A DNA stretch of 64,000 nt, from assembly GCF_019931675.1 (NCBI RefSeq), contig NZ_CP082922.1, forward strand, positions 992,001 to 1,056,000, in the 5' to 3' direction. Position 1 is the stretch's first letter; the number at the start of each line of letters is the position of its first letter. The position numbers were made by a program, and so were the translations under genes. Shown here piece after piece: positions 14,685 through 23,069 of this stretch. This stretch comes from Nocardioides rotundus. GTDB lineage: Bacteria; Actinomycetota; Actinomycetes; Propionibacteriales; Nocardioidaceae. The notes beneath the pieces are model-generated. The model made no database searches. It was not told the DNA's origin and saw only the letters and a list, made by a program, of their open reading frames with translations.

Positions 14685-16142
14685 ATGACCGACCAGCAGG
14701 TAGTCGACCAGGCCCCGCACCAGCTCTTCATCGACGGCGAGTGGGTCGACGCGGAGAACGGCGCGACCTTCGAGGTCCGTGACCCCGCCACCGGCCGCGT
14801 GCTGTGCGAGGTCGCCGACGGCTCGCCCGCGGACGGCATGCGCGCGCTGGAGGCGGCCGTGGCCGCCCAGCCCGAGATGGCGGCGAGCACCCCGCGTCAG
14901 CGCTCGGACTGGCTGATGGCGGCCTACGACCTACTGCACGAGCGGATCGACGACCTCGCCCTGCTGATGACCCTGGAGATGGGCAAGCCGCTGGCCGAGG
15001 CCAAGGGCGAGATCACCTACGCCTCGGAGTTCCTGCGGCACTTCGCCGGGGAGGCGCTGCGGATCTCCGGCGACTACCAGGTCGCGCCCGCGGGCGGTGC
15101 CCGGTTCCTCATCACCCGCCAGCCCGTCGGCCCGAGCCTGCTCATCACCCCGTGGAACTTCCCGATGGCGATGGGCACCCGGAAGATCGCCCCGGCGATC
15201 GCGGCCGGCTGCACCAGCGTGATCAAGCCGGCGCACCAGACCCCGCTGTCGATGCTCGCATTCGTCGACATCCTCCGCGAGGTCGGCGTGCCCGTCGGCG
15301 CCGTCAACGCGGTCACCGCGATGGACGCCGGCGGCGTGATGGAGCCGATGATCCGCTCCGGCCTGGCCCGCAAGCTCTCCTTCACCGGCTCGACCAAGGT
15401 CGGCAAGATCCTGCTCGAGCAGTGCGCGGACAAGGTGCTGCGGACCTCGATGGAGCTCGGCGGCAACGCGCCCTTCATCGTCTTCGACGACGCCGACCTC
15501 GACGCCGCGGTCGAGGGCGCGATCCTGGCCAAGATGCGCAACATGGGGGAGGCCTGCACGGCGGCCAACCGGATCTACGTGCACGAGTCGGTCATCGAGG
15601 AGTTCGGCGACCGCCTGGCCCGCAAGATGGGCGAGATGCGCGTCGGCCCCGGCACCGAGGAGGGCGTCCAGGTCGGGCCGCTGATCGACGAGGCCGCCCA
15701 GGAGAAGGTCGTCTCGCTCGTCGACGACGCGGTGAGCCGGGGGGCCAGCGTGTTGACCGGGGGCAGCGCGCCCGACGGCGACGGCTACTTCTACCTGCCG
15801 ACCGTGCTGGCCGGCGTACCGACCGACGCCCGGATGGCCACCGAGGAGATCTTCGGCCCGGTCGCGCCCCTCACCCCGTTCAGCACCGAGGAGGAGGCGC
15901 TCACCAAGGCCAACGACACCGAGTTCGGCCTGGTGTCCTACGTCTACACGACCAACCTGGACCGCGCGCTGCGGATGGCCGAGGGGCTGGAGTCGGGCAT
16001 GGTCGGCCTCAACCAGGGGGTCGTCTCGAACCCGGCGGCGCCGTTCGGCGGGGTGAAGGAGTCCGGGCTCGGCCGCGAGGGCGGCTCGATCGGGATCGAG
16101 GAGTTCCTCGAGGTGAAGTACGTCGGGATCGCCCTGCCCTGA
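14685..16142 (+). CDS. NAD(P)-dependent aldehyde dehydrogenase (succinate/aspartate-semialdehyde dehydrogenase-like)
   Basis: A 485-residue aldehyde dehydrogenase close to the GabD (succinate-semialdehyde dehydrogenase) group. Key residues are visible: Asn 158 in TPWNFP, Lys 181 in IKPAHQTP, the general base Glu 257 in MELGGNAPF, and the catalytic Cys 291 in NMGEACTAANR. The ATG at 14685 is preceded by AGGAGGAG. It is divergent from the class III aminotransferase and shares operator 2, so the pair probably convert an omega-amino acid to a dicarboxylic acid. A homologous step in ectoine catabolism is oxidation of aspartate semialdehyde. The exact substrate cannot be read from sequence. Confidence 0.9.
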   Translation: MTDQQVVDQAPHQLFIDGEWVDAENGATFEVRDPATGRVLCEVADGSPADGMRALEAAVAAQPEMAASTPRQRSDWLMAAYDLLHERIDDLALLMTLEMGKPLAEAKGEITYASEFLRHFAGEALRISGDYQVAPAGGARFLITRQPVGPSLLITPWNFPMAMGTRKIAPAIAAGCTSVIKPAHQTPLSMLAFVDILREVGVPVGAVNAVTAMDAGGVMEPMIRSGLARKLSFTGSTKVGKILLEQCADKVLRTSMELGGNAPFIVFDDADLDAAVEGAILAKMRNMGEACTAANRIYVHESVIEEFGDRLARKMGEMRVGPGTEEGVQVGPLIDEAAQEKVVSLVDDAVSRGASVLTGGSAPDGDGYFYLPTVLAGVPTDARMATEEIFGPVAPLTPFSTEEEALTKANDTEFGLVSYVYTTNLDRALRMAEGLESGMVGLNQGVVSNPAAPFGGVKESGLGREGGSIGIEEFLEVKYVGIALP

Positions 16143-16158
16143 CCGCTGCCGCTCGCAG

Positions 16159-16226
16159 GTAACGCACAGTTCGGTGAGCCTGTCGAGCGCTGCAGCACTC
16201 GACAAGCTCACCGAACTCTCGACAAG
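16159..16226. repeat. Hairpin repeat element, copy C
   Basis: Arms 16168-16187 and 16198-16217 (AGTTCGGTGAGCCTGTCGAG and its near-complement) pair at 19 of 20 positions with a 10-base loop. A related copy lies in the opposite orientation at 43513-43581 and shares sequence outside the hairpin (GTAACGCAC on one side, TCTCGACAAG on the other). The two are therefore copies of one element. Here it separates the convergent aldehyde dehydrogenase and GntR genes. Confidence 0.72.
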
Positions 16227-16275
16227 GTGAGTGGACGGGTCGGCCGGCGTGGAGGGCGGAGTACGGCGGCCCCGC

Positions 16276-16947
16276 TCAGTCGTCGCCGGTCAGCCGCTCC
16301 ACGGCGTCGCGCATGTGCGCGACCAGCAGGCGGTCGGTGAGGATCGGGTCGTCGCGCTTGAAGGACTCCGCGATCTCCCGGTGCTCGCCGACCCGGCGCT
16401 CGTCGAACTGGTAGGTGTGCTCCATCGCGTGGATGCACATCCGCGTCTCGGTGAGCAGGGTCTGGTGGATCCGGGTCAGCCGCGGGCTGTGCGCGTGCTC
16501 GACCAGCACCTGGTGGAAGAGCGTGTCGGCCTCGCTGACCCGGTGCACGTCGCCCTGGGCCCCCGCGGTGGCCATCGTGTCGACCACCTCGAGGAGCGCC
16601 ATGGCGGCCGCCCAGCTGTCGCCGTCGTGGATCTGCGCGGCGGCCGCCCGCTCGATCGCCTCCCGCGCCACGAAGATGTCGGCCACGTTCTCCGGCGACA
16701 TCTCGATCACGAAGAGGCCGCGGTTGCGGTGCGCCACCAGCAGCCCCTCCTGGGTGAGGCGCTGCAGGCCCTCGCGCAGGGGACCGCGGCTGACGCCGAG
16801 CTGGGCGGCGTAGTCGACCTCGAGCAGCTGGCTGCCGGGCGCGATGTCCCCGTTCGCGATCGCCTCCCTGATCCGGTAGGCGACCATGCTGGCGGTCGAC
16901 TCCTGCTCGACCGGCTCGACGACGCGGCGCCCGCGCATCTCCGTCAT
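16276..16947 (-). CDS. GntR-family transcriptional regulator, FadR/FCD subfamily
   Basis: A 223-residue regulator. Residues 15-80 form the winged helix-turn-helix (MVAYRIREAIANGDIAPGSQ, LGVSRGPLREGLQRLTQEGL). Residues 90-215 form the all-helical FCD ligand domain with potential metal ligands (VAREAIERAAA, EADTLFHQVLVEHAHSPRL, GEHREIAESF, LVAHMRDAVERL). FCD regulators usually repress catabolic genes and are released by a carboxylic-acid substrate or intermediate. The ATG overlaps the stop of the upstream racemase-like gene (ATGA), placing it in the unit started by operator 3, so it probably autoregulates. It is the best candidate for binding the four GATTGTYGACAATC sites. Confidence 0.9.
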   Translation of the reverse strand: MTEMRGRRVVEPVEQESTASMVAYRIREAIANGDIAPGSQLLEVDYAAQLGVSRGPLREGLQRLTQEGLLVAHRNRGLFVIEMSPENVADIFVAREAIERAAAAQIHDGDSWAAAMALLEVVDTMATAGAQGDVHRVSEADTLFHQVLVEHAHSPRLTRIHQTLLTETRMCIHAMEHTYQFDERRVGEHREIAESFKRDDPILTDRLLVAHMRDAVERLTGDD

Positions 16948-17702
16948 CGGGTGCCACCGCCCGCGGCGGTCGCCGACGGCGAGAAGAGGGTGCCCAGCCC
17001 GGGCAGGGTCGGCGGAGCGCCGGCGAGCACCAGGCCCTCGCGCACGGTCACCTGGTTGGCCGTCAGGACCGGCATCCCGGCGGCATCCTCGAGGTCCTGG
17101 ACCCAGGCGAGGGTGTGCATCGCGGTGTCCGGCACCAGCACCGCCTGCGCCCGCTCCCGGTCGACACCGCGCACCAGCGCGACGACCTGCTCGCGGGTCA
17201 GGGTGCCGACCTCGGCGGCGGTGACGATCCCGTGGCTGCCCATGCTGGTGACCTCGATCCCGCCGCGGCCGAGGAACTCCACGAACCGCTCCGCGACGTC
17301 CTGGGGGTACGACGCCGCGACGGCCACCCGCTCCAGGCCCAGCGCGCGGCAGGCGTTCACGAACGCGATCGACGTCGACGAGGTCGGCAGGCCCGTGGCC
17401 TCCGCCAGCTGCTCCACCTGCCGGTGGGCGCCCTCCCAGCCGAAGACGAAGCTGCCGGAGGTGCAGGCCCACATCAGCGAGTCCAGGGTGTTCCCCGCGG
17501 TCAGCGACCGGGCTCCCTCGACCAGCCGCTCGTGGCCCCCGAGGTCGAGCAGGGCGTCGACCCGGTGGGCGTCCTCACCGACCGAGGTATGCACCAGCGG
17601 CAGGCGCACGTCGCCGTGCCCGGAGGTCGCCAGGCGCTCCTCCAGTGCGGGGTAGTCGTCCTCGGCGCTGTGTCCCGGATACAGAAGTCCGACGGTCGGC
17701 AT
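16944..17702 (-). CDS. Asp/Glu racemase-fold protein (maleate isomerase/arylmalonate decarboxylase/EutA-like), second Cys replaced
   Basis: A 252-residue protein of the Asp/Glu racemase superfamily, in the branch holding maleate isomerases, arylmalonate decarboxylase and the ectoine-utilisation protein EutA. The first catalytic cysteine is present (Cys 80 in MWACTSGSF). The second, normally in a V-x-x-C-T-N context, is Asp 192 here (VLVPDTAMHTL). A two-cysteine racemisation is therefore unlikely, and a one-cysteine reaction such as decarboxylation or isomerisation, or a binding role, is more plausible. ATG 17702 was chosen because GGAGGAGA precedes it; an upstream in-frame ATG would overlap operator 3. 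The downstream gene is the GntR regulator, 4-bp overlap. Confidence 0.82.
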   Translation of the reverse strand: MPTVGLLYPGHSAEDDYPALEERLATSGHGDVRLPLVHTSVGEDAHRVDALLDLGGHERLVEGARSLTAGNTLDSLMWACTSGSFVFGWEGAHRQVEQLAEATGLPTSSTSIAFVNACRALGLERVAVAASYPQDVAERFVEFLGRGGIEVTSMGSHGIVTAAEVGTLTREQVVALVRGVDRERAQAVLVPDTAMHTLAWVQDLEDAAGMPVLTANQVTVREGLVLAGAPPTLPGLGTLFSPSATAAGGGTR

Positions 17703-17720
17703 GTCTCCTCCGTGATCGTA

Positions 17721-17734
17721 GATTGTTGACAATC
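17721..17734. promoter_or_regulatory. Operator 3: GATTGTTGACAATC upstream of the racemase-like/GntR unit
   Basis: A 14-bp near-perfect dyad (one central mismatch) 19 bases upstream of the racemase-like ATG at 17702. Its last two bases overlap the stop codon of the M20 gene. It probably controls the racemase-gntR transcript and gives the regulator feedback control. Confidence 0.72.
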
Positions 17735-18926
17735 ATAGGTTCTTTGCCGCGAGCAGGCGCACGATGCTGAGCGCGTAGGCCCGCGCGGCGACGACCAGCT
17801 CGTCCACGCCGACCGACTCGTCGGCGCGATGCGCCTGGGTGGCCACCGACCCCGGGCCGAGCACTACCACCGGCACGCCCCACTCGCGGGCGACGAAGCC
17901 GCCGTCGCACGCCGCGGTCCAGCCACCGAGTCCCCGTCCCGGCCCGCCGGCGTCGGCGAGGGCGGCGTCGACCGCGGTCACGAGCGGGGAGTCCGCCGGG
18001 GTCTCGAAGCCCGGCATGTCCATCGGCGAGGTGATCGACCAGGCGAGCCCGCGCTCCTCGAGACCGAGGGCGTCCAGTCGGCGCCGTACCCGCTCCAGCA
18101 CCTCGCCGGCCTCCTCGGAGGGCAGCAGGCGCCGGTCCACGCGCAGCCGGCACTCGGCCGGCACGATCGAGGGCCCGGTCCCGCCGGAGATCACCCCGAC
18201 GTTGAAGGTCGGCGGCCCGACGAGCGGATGGGCGTCGGCCACGGCGTGCTCGGCGTGCCAGCGGTCGATCTCGGCGACGATGGCGGCCGCGCCGCTGATC
18301 GCGTTGCGGCCGTCGTCGGGCCGCCCGGAGTGGGCGGCGACCCCGCGCACCTCCAGGTCGAGGTAGCAGGCCCCGCGAGCGGCGACGATGGTCTGGAGGT
18401 CGGTGGGCTCGGCCACGATGCAGCCGAGCAGGTCGGGCCGTGGGCGGGCGATCCAGTCCCGGACGCCGATCCCGTTCTGCTCCTCGTCGGCCAGCGCCGC
18501 CAGGCGCACCGGGCCGGTCAGCTCCACGCCGGCGTTGCGGACCGCGGCCATCGCCAGCAGGCAGGCGGCCAGCCCGCCCTTCATGTCCGTGCTGCCGCGG
18601 CCGTGGACGCGTCCGTCGATTACCTGCCCGCCGTACGGCTCGACGCTCCAGCCGTCGCCGACCGGCACCACGTCGGTGTGCCCGAGCAGCAGCAGTCCGG
18701 GGCCCTCGCCTCCGGGGAGGGTCACGGTGAGGTTCGGGCGGCCCGGGGCGACGTCGTACCGCTCCCCGGGTAGGCCCAGCTCGGCGGCGACCGCCAGCAC
18801 CTCGGCGGCCGTCGCGCCCTCGTCGCCCGGCGGGTTCTGCCCGGGCACCCGCACCAGCCGCTGGGTCGTCGCGACCAGCGCGGCGCGGTCGATCCCGGAG
18901 AGGACGCGGGCACCCAGGTCAGACAC
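17733..18926 (-). CDS. M20-family metallohydrolase (ArgE/DapE-like deacylase)
   Basis: A 397-residue zinc amidohydrolase of the ArgE/DapE/CPG2 group. Metal-binding and catalytic residues are in LLGHTDVVPVGDGW (His and catalytic Asp), HGRGSTDMKGGLAA (bridging Asp), LAALADEEQNGIG (general-base Glu and ligand Glu) and the terminal GSVATQAHRADESV (His). The lid/dimerisation domain begins at ARGACYLDLEVRGVAAHSGR. These enzymes remove N-acyl groups or cleave N-carbamoyl or dipeptide bonds. In this cluster it follows an ectoine-hydrolase-like protein and could deacylate the opened product, a job done in known ectoine pathways by an unrelated deacetylase (DoeB). It overlaps the next upstream gene by 8 bases. 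Confidence 0.87.
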   Translation of the reverse strand: MSDLGARVLSGIDRAALVATTQRLVRVPGQNPPGDEGATAAEVLAVAAELGLPGERYDVAPGRPNLTVTLPGGEGPGLLLLGHTDVVPVGDGWSVEPYGGQVIDGRVHGRGSTDMKGGLAACLLAMAAVRNAGVELTGPVRLAALADEEQNGIGVRDWIARPRPDLLGCIVAEPTDLQTIVAARGACYLDLEVRGVAAHSGRPDDGRNAISGAAAIVAEIDRWHAEHAVADAHPLVGPPTFNVGVISGGTGPSIVPAECRLRVDRRLLPSEEAGEVLERVRRRLDALGLEERGLAWSITSPMDMPGFETPADSPLVTAVDAALADAGGPGRGLGGWTAACDGGFVAREWGVPVVVLGPGSVATQAHRADESVGVDELVVAARAYALSIVRLLAAKNL

Positions 18927-20106
18927 GGTCGACCGCGCGGGCCAGACGTGCCACGCCCTCGCGGATCCGGGCGGGCGGGGTGGAGGCGAAGCACAGGCGC
19001 AGTGCGTGCGGGAAGCGGCGACCGGGGGAGAAGGCGTTGCCGGGGATGTAGGCGACCCCCTCGGCGAGCGCCGGCTCGAAGAGCGCCTCGGTGTCCACGG
19101 AGTCCTCGAAGGTCACCCACAGGAAGAAGCCACCCTCGGGGTCGGTCCAGCGCGCCCGCCCGCCGAAGTGCTCGGCGAGCGCGTCCTGCATGGCCTCCTT
19201 GCGGCGGCGGTACTCCTCCCGCTGGGTCGTCAGGTGCGTGTCCAGGTGCCCGTGCCGGAGGAATCCGGCGACCAGCCGCTGCGCGGGCAGGTTGGTGCAC
19301 GTGTCCATCGCCTGCTTGGCATGGATGAGCAGCTCGGAGAGCGACGGGTCGTGGTCGACCCATCCCACCCGCAGGCCCGGCGCGATGATCTTGGAGAACG
19401 TCCGCACCGAGAACACCAGCGGGTCGCCGTCGGCCAGCTCGTGCAGGCTGGGCAGCCCGTCGCCGGCGAAGCGGAGCATGCCGTAGGGGTCGTCGTCGAG
19501 CACGACGCTGCCCCAGTCGCGCGCCAGGTCGAGCAGCTCGCGACGGCGCTCCACCGACAGGGTGGTGCCCGAGGGGTTCTGGAAGGTCGGGATCGTGTAG
19601 ATCAGCTTCGGCCGCCGGCCGGCCCGGTCCACCTGCTCGCGCAGGGCGTCGACGGACATGCCGTGCTCGTCGCCGGGCACCTCCAGCAGGTCGGCCTGGT
19701 AGGACAACGCGGTCGCGCTGCCGTTGGTGTAGGTCGGCGACTCGATCGTCACCAGGTCGCCGGGGTCGACGAACAGCTTCATCGCCAGGTCCAGGCCCTG
19801 CATGCCCCCGGCGGTGATGGTCAGCCGCTCGTCGGTCGTCTCGTCGGTGGTCCCGGCCAGCGCCTCCAGCAGCGCGGCGCGCAGCGCAGGGTCGCCCTCG
19901 GTGGCGGCGTAGTCGAACGCGTCGTGCGCCCCCAGGGCCTCCTCGCCCACCTCGCGCAGCGTCTCCCACGGGATCGCCTCGGCCGCGGGGCTGCCCATCG
20001 CGAAGCGCACGATGTCGTGGCTCTGCTTGGCCAGCAGCGACGTGCTGGAGTCGATCACGGAGCCCACGAGCTGTCCGGCTCGTGCGGCGAACGGCAGGTC
20101 ACTCAT
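18919..20106 (-). CDS. Class I/II PLP-dependent aminotransferase (MocR-domain/2-aminoadipate transaminase-like)
   Basis: A 395-residue fold-type I aminotransferase resembling LysN and the aminotransferase domain of MocR regulators, but without a DNA-binding N-terminus. Recognisable elements are LTITAGGMQGLDLAMKLFVD (PLP phosphate loop), YTIPTFQNPSGTTLS (Asn), VVLDDDPYGMLRF (Asp and Tyr), and the Schiff-base lysine in SVRTFSKIIAPGLRVGW. The C-terminal Arg in HALRLCFASTPP binds the carboxylate. It sits between the M24 and M20 genes with overlaps on both sides, so it belongs to the same operon. It may deaminate an alpha-amino acid intermediate. Ectoine regulators (EnuR) have the same domain fused to a winged helix; here that helix is missing. 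Confidence 0.86.
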   Translation of the reverse strand: MSDLPFAARAGQLVGSVIDSSTSLLAKQSHDIVRFAMGSPAAEAIPWETLREVGEEALGAHDAFDYAATEGDPALRAALLEALAGTTDETTDERLTITAGGMQGLDLAMKLFVDPGDLVTIESPTYTNGSATALSYQADLLEVPGDEHGMSVDALREQVDRAGRRPKLIYTIPTFQNPSGTTLSVERRRELLDLARDWGSVVLDDDPYGMLRFAGDGLPSLHELADGDPLVFSVRTFSKIIAPGLRVGWVDHDPSLSELLIHAKQAMDTCTNLPAQRLVAGFLRHGHLDTHLTTQREEYRRRKEAMQDALAEHFGGRARWTDPEGGFFLWVTFEDSVDTEALFEPALAEGVAYIPGNAFSPGRRFPHALRLCFASTPPARIREGVARLARAVDRV

Positions 20107-21278
20107 CTCTTCACCACCAGTCCGGGGTCGATGTCGGTCAACAGCTCCGGGCCGGTCTCGGTGACGAGCACCGACTCGGAGGTCTCATATCCCCACCCGT
20201 CCATCCACATGCCGAGGATGAGGTGGAAGCACATGCCGGGGAGCAGCTCGGTCGTCTCGGCGGCGCGGAGGCTGACGGTCCGCTCGCCCCAGTCCGGCGG
20301 GTAGCCGATGCCGATCGAGTAGCCCACCCGCGACGCCTTGCTCAGCCCGTGCCGCGCGATCGCGGCGGCGAAGCCGGCGTGCACGTCGGCGCCGGTCGCT
20401 CCGGGATGGAACGCGTCCAGCGCGGCCTCGCGGCCCTCGGCGACCGCGTCGGCACACGCGGCCAGCCGGGGCGGGGGAGGGCCGAGGGAGACGGTGCGCG
20501 CGAGGGGTGCGTGATAGCGGTGGCGTACGCCGGCCAGCTCGATCGTGGTCGCCTCGCCGGCCCGCAGCGGCTCGTCGCTCCACGTGAGGTGGGGCGTGCC
20601 GGCGCTCTCGCCGGTGGGGAGCAGCGGCACGAGGGCGGGGTAGTCCCCGCCGAAGCCGTCGACACCGGTCGCCTGGGCGTGCTGGATCTGCGCCACCAGG
20701 TCGCACTGGCGTACGCCGTCGGCCAGCCCGTCGAGGGCCAGCCGCATCGCCCGCGTGGTGATCCGTGCGGCCTCGCGCATGAGCTGCTGCTCGGCGGGGG
20801 ACTTCACCAGGCGCACCCAGTTGACCAGCTCGGCACTGTCGACGACCTGGACGCCCGGGAGGGCCGCGGCGAGCGCGAGGTGGCCGCGGGGGGAGAAGTA
20901 GTGCGCGTCCAGCTCGGCGGCGACCCGGCCGCGCTCCGGCAGCACCCCGACCTCGCGCCCGCGCGCGGCGATCCAGTCCCAGGGATGCACGTCGGGCCGG
21001 TGCACCAGGTCCTCGGGATAGCCGTGCACGTGCTCGCCGGGCAGGGTCGCGGTGTGGTGCGCGCCCTGGGCGTCCATCGCCCGCGCGACCAGGTGCGGGC
21101 GCCCGTCCGCCGGGACGAGCAGGCCCTGGGGCATGTAGAAGGACCAGGCGTCGTAGCCGCACAGGTAGTAGAGGTTGGCCGGGTCGACGACCACGAGGGC
21201 GTCGTACCCCCGCGCGGCCATCTCCTCCTGGACCCGGCGCACCCGCTCGGCGTGCGCGGTGGCGTCGAAGGGGCCCAT
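20103..21278 (-). CDS. M24-fold hydrolase resembling ectoine hydrolase (DoeA/EutD) and creatinase
   Basis: A 391-residue pita-bread-fold protein. The N-terminal creatinase domain contains NLYYLCGYDAWSFYMPQGLL, and the C-terminal domain contains GVDGFGGDYPALVPLLPTGE and GYSIGIGYPPDWGERTVSLR. From memory these segments match the DoeA/EutD ectoine hydrolase group more closely than prolidases. The metal-ligand Asp pair of true M24 peptidases is absent: where they have D-x-G...D, this protein reads TIELAGVRHRYHAPLARTVS. That agrees with the metal-free creatinase/ectoine-hydrolase mechanism. ATG 21278 shares one base with the stop of the upstream EutA-like gene. Predicted reaction: hydrolytic opening of a cyclic amidine or C-N bond. 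The substrate is unproven. Confidence 0.82.
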   Translation of the reverse strand: MGPFDATAHAERVRRVQEEMAARGYDALVVVDPANLYYLCGYDAWSFYMPQGLLVPADGRPHLVARAMDAQGAHHTATLPGEHVHGYPEDLVHRPDVHPWDWIAARGREVGVLPERGRVAAELDAHYFSPRGHLALAAALPGVQVVDSAELVNWVRLVKSPAEQQLMREAARITTRAMRLALDGLADGVRQCDLVAQIQHAQATGVDGFGGDYPALVPLLPTGESAGTPHLTWSDEPLRAGEATTIELAGVRHRYHAPLARTVSLGPPPPRLAACADAVAEGREAALDAFHPGATGADVHAGFAAAIARHGLSKASRVGYSIGIGYPPDWGERTVSLRAAETTELLPGMCFHLILGMWMDGWGYETSESVLVTETGPELLTDIDPGLVVKR

Positions 21279-22027
21279 CAGACCTCCCTGCTCAGCGTGT
21301 AGTCGTCCAGCGCCTCCGGCAGCGGCGTGTGCTCCAGCAGCCGCTGGCCCGGACCCACGGCGTGCAGCCCGGCCGCCGCCAGGGCCGCCCAGATCGTCAC
21401 CTGGTTGGCGGTGAGGACCGGGATGCCGAGCTCCGCCTCCAACGGCGCGATCAGGTCGTAGGTGCGCAGGTTGGTGCAGGAGACGAACACCGCCTCGGCG
21501 TCCCCGGTCACCGCGCTCGTCACCAGCCCGCGGGTGGTCTCGGCCGGCACGGTCCAGATGTGGTCGGTCAGCCCGAGGTTGTGGGTTCCGGTGACGGTGA
21601 CGCCGGCCTCGCCGAGATAGTCCGACAGGCGGGCGGTGACCTCGTCGTCGTACGGCGTCGCCACCGCGGCGCGGCGCACCCCCAGGGTGCGGAGCGCGGT
21701 CAGCAGGGCGCCGCTGGTGGTGACGGCGGCGGCCGCGCCGGCCCCGGCCATCGCGGCCGCCAGCACCTTCTCTGCCGCCGAGCCGCCGACGAAGCTGCCG
21801 GAGGTGCAGGCGTAGGCGACCACGCGCGGCTCGACCACCCGCAGGTCGCGGACCGCCCGCGTGACCACCGACGGGTCGCCCACGGCGGCGGCCTGCAGCA
21901 CCCCCACCGGCAGCTCCTCGAACGGGGTGCGGGTCAGGTGCAGGTCCGCGTCGTCGGGCGTCCACCGCCACAGCTCGCGGTCGAGCGCGAAGTCGTAGGG
22001 GACGACCACGCCGATGCCGGTGCTCAC
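21278..22027 (-). CDS. Asp/Glu racemase-fold protein (EutA/maleate isomerase-like) with both cysteines
   Basis: A 249-residue paralogue of the protein at 16944-17702. Both catalytic cysteines are present: Cys 74 in VAYACTSGSFVGG and Cys 184 in AVFVSCTNLRTYD. The C-terminal IPVLTANQVTIWAALAAAGL is characteristic of the maleate isomerase/EutA branch. It could epimerise or isomerise the substrate or an early intermediate (EutA-like proteins are thought to act on hydroxyectoine stereochemistry). GTG 22027 is the first gene of a four-gene operon (this gene, M24, aminotransferase, M20) transcribed leftward from operator 4. Confidence 0.85.
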   Translation of the reverse strand: MSTGIGVVVPYDFALDRELWRWTPDDADLHLTRTPFEELPVGVLQAAAVGDPSVVTRAVRDLRVVEPRVVAYACTSGSFVGGSAAEKVLAAAMAGAGAAAAVTTSGALLTALRTLGVRRAAVATPYDDEVTARLSDYLGEAGVTVTGTHNLGLTDHIWTVPAETTRGLVTSAVTGDAEAVFVSCTNLRTYDLIAPLEAELGIPVLTANQVTIWAALAAAGLHAVGPGQRLLEHTPLPEALDDYTLSREV

Positions 22028-22050
22028 GCCGCCATCGTGCCCGTTGTGTC

Positions 22051-22064
22051 GATTGTTGACAATC
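22051..22064. promoter_or_regulatory. Operator 4: GATTGTTGACAATC between divergent operons
   Basis: Identical to operator 3. It lies 24 bases upstream of the EutA-like GTG (22027, minus) and 28 bases upstream of the 2-hydroxyacid dehydrogenase GTG (22092, plus). One site can thus govern both long operons of the catabolic island. Confidence 0.75.
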
Positions 22065-22091
22065 CGACAGCGGCGTTTCTACCGTGCAGGA

Positions 22092-23069
22092 GTGACCGAC
22101 CGACCCGTGGCCGTGGTGCTGACCACCGCCGACCGGGACCGGCCGCCGTACCTCGACGAGCTGACCGACCGGCTGGACCTGCGGCTGACCGACGCCGACG
22201 GCCTCGCCGACGCGCTGCCGGGCGCCAGCGTGCTGTTCCTGTGGGACTTCTTCTCCACCGCCGTCGAGGGCGCCTGGCCGGCCGCCGACGCGCTGGAGTG
22301 GATCCACGTCGCCGCGGCGGGGGTGGACTCCCTGCTCTTCGACGAGCTGCGCGACTCCGAGGTCGTGGTGACCAACGCCCGCGGCGTCTTCGACCGCCCG
22401 ATCGCGGAGTTCGTCCTCGCGTCGGTGCTGGCGCAGGCCAAGCTGCTGCACGAGAGCAGGGAGCTGCAGCGCCGGCACGAGTGGCGGCACCGGGAGCCGG
22501 CCGCGCTCGCGGGCAGCACCGCGCTGGTCGTCGGGACCGGTGCCATCGCCCGCGAGATCGCCCGGCTGCTCACCGCGGTGGGGGTCGAGGTCCGCGGGGC
22601 CGGCCGTCGTCCGGCCGACGACGACCCCGACCTGGGCCGGGTCGTCTCCAGTCGGGAGCTCGCCGACCACGTCGGGTGGGCCGACCACGTCATCAACGCC
22701 ACGCCCCTCACGCCGCAGACCACCGGCCTCTTCGACGCTGCCGTGTTCGCCGCGATGCGGCCCGGGGCGCACTTCGTCAACATCGGCCGCGGCGCCAGCG
22801 TGGTCGAGGCCGACCTGGTGGAGGCGCTGGAGTCCGGACCCCTGGCGGCGGCGTCCCTGGACGTGTTCGAGACCGAGCCGCTGCCGGAGAACTCACCGCT
22901 CTGGGACGCGCCCGGGCTCGTCGTCTCCGCCCACATGAGCGGAGACGTCGTCGGGTGGCGCGACACCCTGGCCCGGCAGTTCGCCGACCTGGCGGAGCGG
23001 TGGCTGGCCGGCGAGCCGCTGACCAACGTGGTCGACAAGCGGCTGGGCTACGTGAGCGGAGGGGCCTGA
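22092..23069 (+). CDS. D-isomer-specific 2-hydroxyacid dehydrogenase family protein
   Basis: A 325-residue NAD(P)-dependent oxidoreductase. The nucleotide-binding loop is ALVVGTGAIAREIARLL (G-x-G-x2-A form). The substrate-binding and catalytic residues are the Arg in FVNIGRGASVVEADL, the Glu in SLDVFETEPLPENSPLWD, and the His in VVSAHMSGDVVGW. The N-terminal half includes the family IHVAAAGVDSLLFDEL and VTNARGVFDRPIAEFVLA. It reduces 2-oxoacids or oxidises D-2-hydroxyacids. GTG 22092 was chosen because it follows AGGAG and the family N-terminus begins here. The stop shares one base with the amidase ATG. It may interconvert the oxoacid made by the class I aminotransferase. Confidence 0.87.
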   Translation: MTDRPVAVVLTTADRDRPPYLDELTDRLDLRLTDADGLADALPGASVLFLWDFFSTAVEGAWPAADALEWIHVAAAGVDSLLFDELRDSEVVVTNARGVFDRPIAEFVLASVLAQAKLLHESRELQRRHEWRHREPAALAGSTALVVGTGAIAREIARLLTAVGVEVRGAGRRPADDDPDLGRVVSSRELADHVGWADHVINATPLTPQTTGLFDAAVFAAMRPGAHFVNIGRGASVVEADLVEALESGPLAAASLDVFETEPLPENSPLWDAPGLVVSAHMSGDVVGWRDTLARQFADLAERWLAGEPLTNVVDKRLGYVSGGA

